A DNA stretch of 64,000 bases, from contig JAZNTV010000077.1 of the NCBI GenBank assembly GCA_045591985.1, positions 1 to 64,000 on the forward strand, in the 5' to 3' direction. This stretch comes from SIG588 sp045591985 (GTDB lineage: Bacteria; Bacillota; Clostridia; Oscillospirales; Acutalibacteraceae). The notes beneath the pieces are model-generated. The model was not told the origin of the DNA and did not search any database. It worked only from the letters and a program-made list of their open reading frames with translations. Each line of letters opens with the position of its first letter. Position 1 is the first letter of the stretch. Positions 42,649 to 51,670 of this stretch are shown here, in pieces. The position numbers and the translations under genes are program-made.

Positions 42649-42684
42649 AAGGGGTTGTCCGTTTGTCGGATAACCTCTTTCTGT
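42649..42684 (+). terminator. Terminator of the scpAB-rluB cluster
   Basis: A stem with some G-T pairs (AGGGGTTGTCCG with CGGATAACCTCTT), followed by TTTCTG. Confidence 0.65.
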
Positions 42685-42751
42685 ATGCGATAGAGTTTGA
42701 GTAAAATGTATATTTTATGTTGCCTCAAGGTGGGAAATTTCGTTTTTTCTG

Positions 42752-42781
42752 TTGACAGCAAGAGGGAATATACTGTATAAT
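42752..42781 (+). promoter_or_regulatory. Promoter of dockerin protein 1
   Basis: TTGACA, 18 bp, TATAAT. Confidence 0.85.
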
Positions 42782-42814
42782 ATAATTAACTTTGTAACGG
42801 AAAGGAAGTAGGTT

Positions 42815-45800
42815 ATGAAAAAACGCATTTTGGCAATTGTCCTGTGTGTATGTCTGTTGGTGCCGTTTATGGCAACAGCCGGCGGTCAGGTCTTTGCTGA
42901 AGAGGCAGAAGTGAAGAAGGAGTATATCCTCAGCGAACTGAAAGGACGCGTATCCGTGGTTATGGATCTGGGTTCGGTCAGCGCCGGCGGTGGCTTGTTG
43001 TACACTTCTCCTGAATTTGATTTCGGTCCGATTGATGTGTCCGGCGAAAACGGCGCTCCGAATTTTAGCGACGTCGCTATTCAGTTTGACACATACATCC
43101 AGGGAACCGATTCGTTCATCGAATACATGACGAGCGGAAAAATGGGTGGACAGTTGGAAGTGACGAGTAGCGGTATGTGCGACGAAGATGAACTTGGTAT
43201 GAAGCCCGGAACGGCTTTGAAGTTCACCCCCGGTGAGTGGCGTCGTGTGACTGTCCGCTTGTCCGACTTCTATAAGTCCGGCGGTGATTTCGACAGAAAG
43301 AAATTTAACTTTGTTCGTATCTATCTTGAAGGTGGTGGGGAAGCGTATACCGGCGCAAGCGGCACCTTGAAGATCGTGAACTGGTGCATTGTTGATCTTT
43401 CCGTTCCGGCGGAAGAGCGGCCGACCGAAGAGGATCGTCCGCTCGGTGACGGCACGTTCCGCGCCGATCCGCCGGTGTATGAAAAGATGACGATTGCCGA
43501 TGGTTACGATAACCGTGTAGACGTGTTTGCGGGTTATAACTTGGAAGAATACCTGAAGAACCATCCCGAAATTAACATCAACGGCAGCGAAGGCAAGGAC
43601 TATTCTCCGGTTATCAACTCCTTGTTGGAAAGTCTCGGCGCGAGCGGCGGCGGTGCTTTGTTTATTCCGGCCGGCAGATATCCCTGTCGCACAGAGATCA
43701 ACATACCTGTCGGCACTACGATCGTGGGTGAATGGGCGAATCCCGACCAAAACCCCGAGATCCGCGGTACGATCTTCGAAGTATACTGCGGCGCAAATGC
43801 GACGAACGGCGCGCCGTTTATCTCGATGGATCACCACACAAAGATCAACAACGTGGCGTTCTGGTATCCCGAACAGACGGTGGCCTGTGACATTCAGTAT
43901 CCGCCCACGATCGATATGTATCAGTACACCTTTGTGGAGAACGTGACTTTTGTTAACTCGTTCTTTGCTATCCAGCAGCAGCGCGGCGCAAACTGCCCGA
44001 ACGCGTGGAACATCTACGGCACGCCTTTGAATATCGGTGTTGACTTTGATATGGTCGTTGATATTGCCCGTATTCAAGAAGTGCATTTCTCTCCGGACTA
44101 TTGGGTGAATTCCGGTTTGCCCGGTGCTCCGACTACGGCCAATGAGATTCAAACGCTGGAAGATCAGCTTTACAACTATGCAATCGGTATCACCTTGCGT
44201 CGTATTGACTGGTCTTACGTGACGTATTCCGACATCACCGGTTACAACGTCGGTCTGATGTTTGCCGAATCGATCGAAGGCAACCTGCCGAACGGTCAGT
44301 GTGTCGGTTTGAACTTTACGGATTGTAAGTACGGTCATTTCTCCTATGGTACGGCGGGTTCGACCGAGTCGATGCTCGATATTACCATGAAGAATTGTGA
44401 GTACGGTGTGTATGTTACCGGCGAACACGACGGTGCTCTGCGTTACTATAACGCAGATATTCAGGCAACCCAGTATGCGGTGTATCAGGAGTCTGCGTAT
44501 ACGAAGTTGACGTTGATGGCATCCACCGTGCGCGGCGGTCGTGTGTACACCAAGAACGGTAACAACACCTTTATTAACAACAAATTCTACACGGCAAAAC
44601 CGCAGATCGAACTGGATTACGGCACCATTTCGGGTATCGTGATCGGCAACACCGACGTGTATGGCGATCCGATCAAATGTGAAAACCCCGGTTCTTGTAC
44701 TTACAGCTATGTAGAAAAGCCTGTCAAGTTGAATGCGTATACCGAAATGACGCGTGAAGAGGCGTATGGTAAAGTGCCTGCTCCCGCAAGCGAGAACTAT
44801 CGTATCCCGACCGATATCGATGTCACCGGTGAGACTGATGCGACCGAAAAGATCCAGTCTTACTTGACGGAACTCGGTGAACTCGGCGGTGGTACACTGT
44901 TCTTGGTTTCCGGTAAGTATCGCATCGATGGCACGCTTTCGGTGCCGACGGGTGTGGAATTGCGCGGTTCGGCCGACTTCGCTTCGATCCCGAAAGCAGT
45001 CAACACCATGTTCTATGTGTACACGCCTGTGGAAGCGGGTAAGGATGAATACACCTCGACCGCTACCGTGACGCTTGCGGAAAACAGCGGTATCCGCGGT
45101 ATCATCTTCAACTATCCCGAGCAGCACAGCACGTATCATGCGACCGAGAAGGTGTATGATCCGATCGCTTCTGCCGAACTTGGTGTCGAAACCTATCAGC
45201 AGTATTATGAATTTGATTTCCATCCGTATCCGTATGCCATCCGCGGTGCGGGCGCCGATGTGTACGTTGTGAACGTGTCGGTGCGTAACGGTTGGAATGG
45301 TATCGATCTCAAGACCTATCGTTGCGATAACCACTATGTGGATTATCTCGCGGGTCACTTCTTCAACCGCGGTCTTGTGGTTGGTAACGGTTCGACCGGC
45401 GGTTACATCCGTAACTACCAGTTCAACTACAACTCCATCTGCCAGGCGCATTCGGAAGTTTGGAACGGATTCGGCGGCGAGCCCTCCAGTGTGCAGGTTA
45501 CTTCGTGGTTCCATCAGCCGATGCAGGCGCAGTTCCAGAACAACTCCATCATCCTGCAGCTCGGTTATGTAGAAGACCAGCTTGTTTACAACTGCTTCAA
45601 CTACGCATCGTATATCGGTGTGCATCTGGTTGACGAAGGCGGCCGTGCGGCAAACGCCCGCATCTTTGGTCACGGTGTTGACTACGGTAACGTTTCCTTG
45701 CAGATCGAAGCGGCTGAAGACGTAGAGTTCACCAACATGCAGTTGACGGCGTTCAACCAGTGCGGTGATAACGGCAATACCGGCCGTTGGGCGGTCAATC

Positions 45801-47056
45801 AGGAAGAAAAGCCGATCTATGATATTTGGCTGAAGGATACCTTTGAGGGTGAGATCACCATCACCAACTTTGTGGAATGGGCCCCCACCCCGACGTCCGG
45901 TGTGCGTGTCGACAGCGGTACGCTGAATATGTATAACGCCCAGTTCAGCCACACCAAGTCTCACTTGTTCGAACTGAACGGTGACGGCAAACTCAACATC
46001 ATCGGTTTCTGCTGCGATCGTGCGGATAACCCCGCATTGGTGGATAACGATCCCAAGAATCTGCATATCACTGCCGGTTACTATTACAGCGAACCCACGG
46101 CGACCAAGAATCTCGGTACGTATGAGCATGTGTATCAAGTGGAATATCGTTATTCGGTTCCGAAGAACGTTATTTTCACGGAAGATTCCGAGATCATGTT
46201 TGTGGAATCCTTTGATAGCTATGAACTGACGGAGAATTCGATCATCTCTGTGGACAACTTGAAGTATGGTTCGATACGCCGTGGTGCGATCCGTACGCGT
46301 TTGTTGGCAAACCAACTGTCTCAGGGTATTAAAGCCGGTCAGGATCGTTACGCGGAAGAGATGCCGTTTGTGCTTGAGAGCGGTAAGAAGAACGACCTGT
46401 ATCGTTTGGAATGGCGTGTTATTGTAGATGAAATGCGCGATACGGAAGACAGCGAGATCTATTTGATGCTTTCGAATGCGCAGATCAAACAGCAGACGAT
46501 GTTGACCATTAAGCGTGACGGTTCTGTATACGATCAGAACAATGCCAAGATCGGTACGATCCAGTTCGGTGAGTATTATCGTTTGGCGGTCGAAGTAGAT
46601 GCACGTAATGCGAATAATAAGACGGCCACGATCTATCTTTTGAACGACGACAGCCGTGTGATCGGTAAGGGTACCACCACGGCAATGAGTGCCAACTTCC
46701 AAGGCGAAAACACCGTGACCGGTTTCTATTTGGCATCGATGACGACTTGCTTCGACGATGCGCCTGATACCGAGACGGATATGTCGCTTGACTACTTCTA
46801 CATCTGCCGCAGCGAAAAGAGCACGATCGGTCGTAATGTGGATCCGAACAGTGTGATGATCGGCGATGTCAGCAGCGATGGCAAGGTCGATTCGACCGAT
46901 GCACGTATGGTGCTGCAGTATTCGGTGAAGAAGATCACCACGTTGCCCGCAGCGGACGCCGCGGATGTAGACGGCAACGGCAAGATCGATTCGACCGACG
47001 CGCGTTTGATCCTGCAGTATTCGGTGAAGAAGATCAGCGCTTTCCCTGCCGCGTAA
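42815..47056 (+). CDS. Giant secreted double beta-helix protein with C-terminal dockerin (paralogue 1)
   Basis: 1,413 residues. Signal peptide 1-28 (VFA|EEA); N-terminal beta domain about 30-205; first beta-helix about 225-640, opening with GGGALFIPAG as in Pectate_lyase_3 proteins; second about 665-1085, opening with GGGTLFLVSG; a C-terminal sandwich-like domain about 1110-1340; type I dockerin about 1347-1413 with two calcium loops (GDVSSDGKVDSTDAR and VDGNGKIDSTDAR). Two successive beta-helices recall the GH55 beta-1,3-glucanase layout, but I cannot name the substrate or enzyme class. The dockerin should attach it to a cohesin-bearing scaffold. It has its own promoter and terminator. The frame contains no TTA, CTA or TCA codon, a sign of strong codon selection. 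Confidence 0.88.
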   Translation: MKKRILAIVLCVCLLVPFMATAGGQVFAEEAEVKKEYILSELKGRVSVVMDLGSVSAGGGLLYTSPEFDFGPIDVSGENGAPNFSDVAIQFDTYIQGTDSFIEYMTSGKMGGQLEVTSSGMCDEDELGMKPGTALKFTPGEWRRVTVRLSDFYKSGGDFDRKKFNFVRIYLEGGGEAYTGASGTLKIVNWCIVDLSVPAEERPTEEDRPLGDGTFRADPPVYEKMTIADGYDNRVDVFAGYNLEEYLKNHPEININGSEGKDYSPVINSLLESLGASGGGALFIPAGRYPCRTEINIPVGTTIVGEWANPDQNPEIRGTIFEVYCGANATNGAPFISMDHHTKINNVAFWYPEQTVACDIQYPPTIDMYQYTFVENVTFVNSFFAIQQQRGANCPNAWNIYGTPLNIGVDFDMVVDIARIQEVHFSPDYWVNSGLPGAPTTANEIQTLEDQLYNYAIGITLRRIDWSYVTYSDITGYNVGLMFAESIEGNLPNGQCVGLNFTDCKYGHFSYGTAGSTESMLDITMKNCEYGVYVTGEHDGALRYYNADIQATQYAVYQESAYTKLTLMASTVRGGRVYTKNGNNTFINNKFYTAKPQIELDYGTISGIVIGNTDVYGDPIKCENPGSCTYSYVEKPVKLNAYTEMTREEAYGKVPAPASENYRIPTDIDVTGETDATEKIQSYLTELGELGGGTLFLVSGKYRIDGTLSVPTGVELRGSADFASIPKAVNTMFYVYTPVEAGKDEYTSTATVTLAENSGIRGIIFNYPEQHSTYHATEKVYDPIASAELGVETYQQYYEFDFHPYPYAIRGAGADVYVVNVSVRNGWNGIDLKTYRCDNHYVDYLAGHFFNRGLVVGNGSTGGYIRNYQFNYNSICQAHSEVWNGFGGEPSSVQVTSWFHQPMQAQFQNNSIILQLGYVEDQLVYNCFNYASYIGVHLVDEGGRAANARIFGHGVDYGNVSLQIEAAEDVEFTNMQLTAFNQCGDNGNTGRWAVNQEEKPIYDIWLKDTFEGEITITNFVEWAPTPTSGVRVDSGTLNMYNAQFSHTKSHLFELNGDGKLNIIGFCCDRADNPALVDNDPKNLHITAGYYYSEPTATKNLGTYEHVYQVEYRYSVPKNVIFTEDSEIMFVESFDSYELTENSIISVDNLKYGSIRRGAIRTRLLANQLSQGIKAGQDRYAEEMPFVLESGKKNDLYRLEWRVIVDEMRDTEDSEIYLMLSNAQIKQQTMLTIKRDGSVYDQNNAKIGTIQFGEYYRLAVEVDARNANNKTATIYLLNDDSRVIGKGTTTAMSANFQGENTVTGFYLASMTTCFDDAPDTETDMSLDYFYICRSEKSTIGRNVDPNSVMIGDVSSDGKVDSTDARMVLQYSVKKITTLPAADAADVDGNGKIDSTDARLILQYSVKKISAFPAA

Positions 47057-47076
47057 AAACAGATAATCTTTTATGA

Positions 47077-47120
47077 AATCCCCCGACAATGCGTTCAGGC
47101 TCGTTGTCGGGGGATTCTTT
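47077..47120 (+). terminator. Terminator after dockerin protein 1
   Basis: A 13-bp stem (AATCCCCCGACAA with its complement) and a short T tail. Confidence 0.85.
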
Positions 47121-47175
47121 ATATGTAAAAAATTGTTTAAGATATGTAATATATTGTTAATGTAATTCTTGTTTA

Positions 47176-47205
47176 TTGACAGCGGCCGGGCCGGGGGAGT
47201 ATAAT
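47176..47205 (+). promoter_or_regulatory. Promoter of dockerin protein 2
   Basis: TTGACA, 18 bp, TATAAT. The spacer is very G/C-rich, unlike those of the other three. Confidence 0.85.
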
Positions 47206-47246
47206 AATTACATTACTTGAATTGAAATTAGGGAGAGGATATACGA

Positions 47247-50200
47247 ATGAAAACACGTTTGGTATCGTGCTTGCTGTGTGTATGTTTGCTTTTATCGTGC
47301 TGCGGCATGACGATGGGTTCGGTATACGCGGCGGAAGAAGGAGCGAATTATATTATTCGGACATTCTCTGTGCGTTTTGCCGAAAATATTGTGTTGGGAT
47401 CGGCCAACGGTGTTCTTGCGACAAAGGGAGAGATGGTTGAAACGACCGACTTGACAAAATACGGTTACGGAACAGATCCCGATCGCTTGGCTATTCAAGT
47501 GGACGTGTACGCCGAGGGAGATGACCTCTTTTGGAGTTTTATAAAAGCAAAGGCGCTACAAGGACAGATGGAAGTTACCAGCGGTGGCAAATGTGACGTG
47601 GAAGAGATCGGTATCAATCCCGGTATGGCGTTTGCGTTTGAACGCGGTGTGTGGAAACGTGTGATCATCCCGCTCTCTCAATTCAACTCCAAAGTCGGCG
47701 GTGAGTTTGATCCCACATCGTTCAATTATTTTCGGGTATATTTAGAAGATACGTGCGCGCCTGCCTTTGCGGGCGGTGTCGGTGTCATTAAACTTCATAA
47801 CTTTATGTTGGTAGATACAGCGGCCGAGGCGCCCTCGGAAGAGGATCTTCCCGTCGGCGACGGCTCGTTTGTTCCGGCGCCTCCTGTGTTCCGAAAAATG
47901 AATGTCACTCCCGGGTACAATAAGGGAATGACGGTGTTTGCGGGATATAATCTGAAAGACTATCTTGAAGAACATACCGAGGTTTCGGTGTTGAATGCCA
48001 AAGGGGAAGAGGACTACAGTTCAGTCGTCAACTCGTTGCTCAGCGGTTTGGCATCGGTGGGCGGCGGTTCGCTGTTCATTCCGGCGGGCGAATATGCTTT
48101 TCGCCGTGATATTTACGTGCCGGACGGCACCGCGATCATCGGCGAATGGGTGAGTCCCGATGAAAACCCGGAGGCACGCGGTACCATACTTAAAGTATAC
48201 AGCGGTAAGGGGAGCGAAAACGGCGCGTTTATTTCCATGGGTGCTCATACCGTGGTGCAAAACGTAAGTTTTTGGTACCCTGAACAAACGGTAGACGAGT
48301 TCGCGGTGTATCCGCCGACTATCGATCTGAACCAGTATACCTTTGCGAAAAACATAACCTTATATAACTCGTATTTCGGTATTCGTTCGCTGACAACGGC
48401 AAACTGTCCGAATGCGTGGAACATCTATGGTACGCCTTTGAATATCGGTCTGGATTTCGATATGGTTATCGATATCGCGCGTATCGAGGAGATCCATTTT
48501 TCTCCCGACTATTGGATCGAATCCGAATTGGACGGTGCTCCGACGAGTGCCGCCGATATTAAAGCGTTGGAAGATCAGTTGTATAACTACGCCATCGGTA
48601 TCACCTTGCGCCGTATCGACTGGTCGTATGTGACCTATTCGGATATCGAAGGGTATAACACGGCGTTGATGTTTGCACAGTCGATCGACGGCAACTGGCC
48701 GAACGGTCAGTGCGTCGGTTTAACCTTTACCGATTGCAAATACGGTCACTTTGCGTACGGTGTTGCCAACACCACCGAATCTCTGCTCGATATCACCATG
48801 GAAAACTGCGAGTACGGTGTGTACATCACGGGCGAAGCGGACGACCGCATTTATTATGACGGTGCGATCCGCTACTACGACTCCGATATCGAAGCGTCCC
48901 AATACGCGGTATATCAAGAGAGCAATAATCAGCGGTTGAACATAATCGCCTCGGTTATTCGCAACGGTCGTGTATACACGAAAAACGGCAACAATGTTTT
49001 TATCAACAACGAATTCCAAACCGTAGTACCGCATATTGAGTTGGATTACGGTACGGTGACAGGAATTATGATCGGTAATACCGATGCTTACGGCGATCCG
49101 ATCAAGTTTGAAAACCCGGGACGGTGTGAGTATACCTATAAAGAAGAGCCGATCGAAATAGATACCTATGAGAAGATGACACGAGAGGAAGCGGCCGCTC
49201 GCGTGGTCGGTCCCGCCAGTGACAACTATCGCATCCCCACCGATCTGGATGTGAGTGGTGTGACGGACATGACCGAGAAGATACAAAACTATTTGACCGA
49301 ACTCGGCGAAAACGGTGGCGGTACTTTGTTTTTGATGCCGGGCAAATATCGTATCGACGGTACACTTTCTGTTCCGAGCGGCGTGGAACTGCGCGGTTCG
49401 GCGGAATATGCGTCGATTCCCAAAGCGATCAACACCATCTTCCAGGTGTATACGCCTGTGGAAGCAGGGGAGGATGCCTATACGTCGACGGCGACCGTTA
49501 CTTTGGCGGAAGGCGCTGGCCTTCGCGGCATTATCTTCAACTATCCCGAGCAAGGTCAGACCTATCGTGAAGGTGAAAAAGTGTTGGATCCGATCGTGTC
49601 GGAACAGACCGGTATCGATACGTATGTGCAGTATTACGAGTTTGATTTTCTGCCGTATCCTTATACCGTGCGCGGTACGGGTGCCGATGTGTATCTTGTG
49701 AACGTAACGATGCGGAACGCATGGAACGGTGTGGATTTTATGACCTACCGTTGCGATAACCATTATATCGACTATTTGGCAGGCCATTTTTATAATCGCG
49801 GCATGGTGGTCGGTAACGGGGCTGTGGGCGGTTATATCCGCAACTATCAGTTCAATTACAATTCCATTATGATAAACGCGCAAAACTGGTCCGGCTGGGG
49901 CGGTATTCCCAATTCGGAGATTACCACTGCAGATTTCCATCAGCCGATGCAGGCGCAGATCATGAACAATACCATCATTCTGCAACTCGGTCACGTGGAA
50001 GATCAACTTGTGTATAACAATTTCAATTACGCTTCTTATATCGGTGTGCATCTCATCGCAGAGGACAGCGGCGCGGCTGATGTGCGTATTTTCGGACACG
50101 GCGTGGACGGCGGTGTCGTATCGGTGCAGATCGAAGAGGCCGAACACGTGGAGTTCACCAACTTGCAGTTGACTTCGTTCAACCTTTACGGTGACAACCG

Positions 50201-51482
50201 TAACACCGACCGTTGGGCGGTGGATGAAAGCAAACAACCGCTCTACACTATTTGGGTGAAAGACACCTTTGACGGTGAAATTTCCATCTATAATTTTGCC
50301 GAATGGGCGTACGGCCCGCATGCGGGTATACGTGTCGATAGCGGTGTGGTGAACGTGTATAACGCACAGATCAACCACGAAAACGACCAGAAAGTGCTGT
50401 TTGAGTTGCACGGAGACGGTGAACTGAACGTGTACTCCTTTGCTTCGTGGCGTGAAGACAAACCCATTGTGGCAGTAGGCTCTCCCGAAAATTTGCATAT
50501 TACTGCCGGTTTCTATTACAATGAATTTCAAAATACCGATTTGCTCGGCACGTTTGACGCGATGTATCCGTATTCCCGCGAATATGCCGTGCCGAAAAAC
50601 GTGCGTTTCACCGAAGATTCCGAAGTGGTGTTCGCGCAGTCGTTTGATACCTATGAATTGACCGAAGACAGTGTCGTTACGGTGGATAATCTGAAATACG
50701 GTACGGTACGGCGCGGTACGATTCGCGCACGGTTAACGGCAAAGGATATCGTGCAAGGTTTCAAAGCAGGGCAGGACAAGAACGCATCGTTGCCGTTTGC
50801 ATTGGAAAGCGGCCGCACGAACGATCTTTATCGCATGGAATGGCGTCTGGTTGTCGATGAAATGCGCGATGCCGAAGAAAGTGAGATCTATCTCTTCCTT
50901 TCAAACGCTAACGTGAAGACACAGAATATGCTGACGGTCACATCGGACGGCACGGTGTACGATGCGAGCCAAAACAAGATCGGCACGATTCGGTTCGGTG
51001 AGTATTATCGCTTGGCGGTCGAAGTTGATGCGCGTAATGCAAACAACAAGACTGCTACGGTCTATTTGTTAAACGATGATAGTCGTGTGATCGGAAAAGG
51101 GGCTGCTTTGAGATTGGATAACGCCTTCCAAGGCGAGAATACGGTGACAGGTTTCTGGCTTGCGGCTACGGCTATGCCGAACGATATGCCCGAAACCGAG
51201 ACGGATATGTCGCTGGATTATTTCTATATCCTCCGCAGTGAAACAAGTACGATTGGCCGTAACGTAGATCCGAACAGTGTGATGATCGGCGATGTCAGCG
51301 GTGACAGCAAGATCGATTCGACCGATGCACGTATGGTGCTGCAGTATGCGGTGAAGAAGATATCGTCGCTACCCGCTGCGGATGCCGCGGATGTGGACGG
51401 TAACGGCAAGATCGACTCGACCGATGCACGCTTGATTTTGCAGTATTCCGTGAAAAAGATCAGCACCTTCCCGGCTGCATAG
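47247..51482 (+). CDS. Giant secreted double beta-helix protein with C-terminal dockerin (paralogue 2)
   Basis: 1,411 residues, collinear with its three neighbours. First beta-helix opens near residue 270 (GGGSLFIPAG), second near 690 (GGGTLFLMPG), C-terminal domain from about 1114, dockerin about 1344-1411 with SGDSKIDSTDAR and GNGKIDSTDAR loops; the first loop has Ser where Gly is usual. The signal peptide is odd: LLLSC occurs before a normal SVYA|AEE site, so it could be lipid-anchored or cleaved normally. Conserved blocks shared by all four include YNYAIGITLRRIDWSYV and HQPMQAQ. It is separately transcribed, and its substrate is unknown. Confidence 0.87.
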   Translation: MKTRLVSCLLCVCLLLSCCGMTMGSVYAAEEGANYIIRTFSVRFAENIVLGSANGVLATKGEMVETTDLTKYGYGTDPDRLAIQVDVYAEGDDLFWSFIKAKALQGQMEVTSGGKCDVEEIGINPGMAFAFERGVWKRVIIPLSQFNSKVGGEFDPTSFNYFRVYLEDTCAPAFAGGVGVIKLHNFMLVDTAAEAPSEEDLPVGDGSFVPAPPVFRKMNVTPGYNKGMTVFAGYNLKDYLEEHTEVSVLNAKGEEDYSSVVNSLLSGLASVGGGSLFIPAGEYAFRRDIYVPDGTAIIGEWVSPDENPEARGTILKVYSGKGSENGAFISMGAHTVVQNVSFWYPEQTVDEFAVYPPTIDLNQYTFAKNITLYNSYFGIRSLTTANCPNAWNIYGTPLNIGLDFDMVIDIARIEEIHFSPDYWIESELDGAPTSAADIKALEDQLYNYAIGITLRRIDWSYVTYSDIEGYNTALMFAQSIDGNWPNGQCVGLTFTDCKYGHFAYGVANTTESLLDITMENCEYGVYITGEADDRIYYDGAIRYYDSDIEASQYAVYQESNNQRLNIIASVIRNGRVYTKNGNNVFINNEFQTVVPHIELDYGTVTGIMIGNTDAYGDPIKFENPGRCEYTYKEEPIEIDTYEKMTREEAAARVVGPASDNYRIPTDLDVSGVTDMTEKIQNYLTELGENGGGTLFLMPGKYRIDGTLSVPSGVELRGSAEYASIPKAINTIFQVYTPVEAGEDAYTSTATVTLAEGAGLRGIIFNYPEQGQTYREGEKVLDPIVSEQTGIDTYVQYYEFDFLPYPYTVRGTGADVYLVNVTMRNAWNGVDFMTYRCDNHYIDYLAGHFYNRGMVVGNGAVGGYIRNYQFNYNSIMINAQNWSGWGGIPNSEITTADFHQPMQAQIMNNTIILQLGHVEDQLVYNNFNYASYIGVHLIAEDSGAADVRIFGHGVDGGVVSVQIEEAEHVEFTNLQLTSFNLYGDNRNTDRWAVDESKQPLYTIWVKDTFDGEISIYNFAEWAYGPHAGIRVDSGVVNVYNAQINHENDQKVLFELHGDGELNVYSFASWREDKPIVAVGSPENLHITAGFYYNEFQNTDLLGTFDAMYPYSREYAVPKNVRFTEDSEVVFAQSFDTYELTEDSVVTVDNLKYGTVRRGTIRARLTAKDIVQGFKAGQDKNASLPFALESGRTNDLYRMEWRLVVDEMRDAEESEIYLFLSNANVKTQNMLTVTSDGTVYDASQNKIGTIRFGEYYRLAVEVDARNANNKTATVYLLNDDSRVIGKGAALRLDNAFQGENTVTGFWLAATAMPNDMPETETDMSLDYFYILRSETSTIGRNVDPNSVMIGDVSGDSKIDSTDARMVLQYAVKKISSLPAADAADVDGNGKIDSTDARLILQYSVKKISTFPAA

Positions 51483-51498
51483 ACTCTCAAATACATCC

Positions 51499-51537
51499 AT
51501 CCCACCCCGAGAAGTACTTGTCGGGGTGGGATTTTTT
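51499..51537 (+). terminator. Terminator after dockerin protein 2
   Basis: A perfect 12-bp stem (ATCCCACCCCGA with its complement) followed by T residues. Confidence 0.9.
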
Positions 51538-51607
51538 CACTTATCAACGGCCATATGCAAAAAGTTATCAAAAGTATGCAATTTCTGCTTGGATATTTAT
51601 ATACATA

Positions 51608-51637
51608 TTGACAACGCGTGGTGATACAATGTATAAT
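51608..51637 (+). promoter_or_regulatory. Promoter of dockerin protein 3
   Basis: TTGACA, 18 bp, TATAAT. Confidence 0.85.
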
Positions 51638-51670
51638 TGTTTTATCCTAAGAAAAGTGAGGACGACCAAT

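Noticed and set aside
42725..47089. A 1,454-codon open frame on the minus strand across dockerin gene 1
   Set aside because: It is exactly codon-aligned with the plus-strand gene, which has signal peptide, domains, promoter and terminator. The minus frame is open only because TTA, CTA and TCA codons are absent in the real gene; its product is low-complexity His/Arg/Ile-rich.
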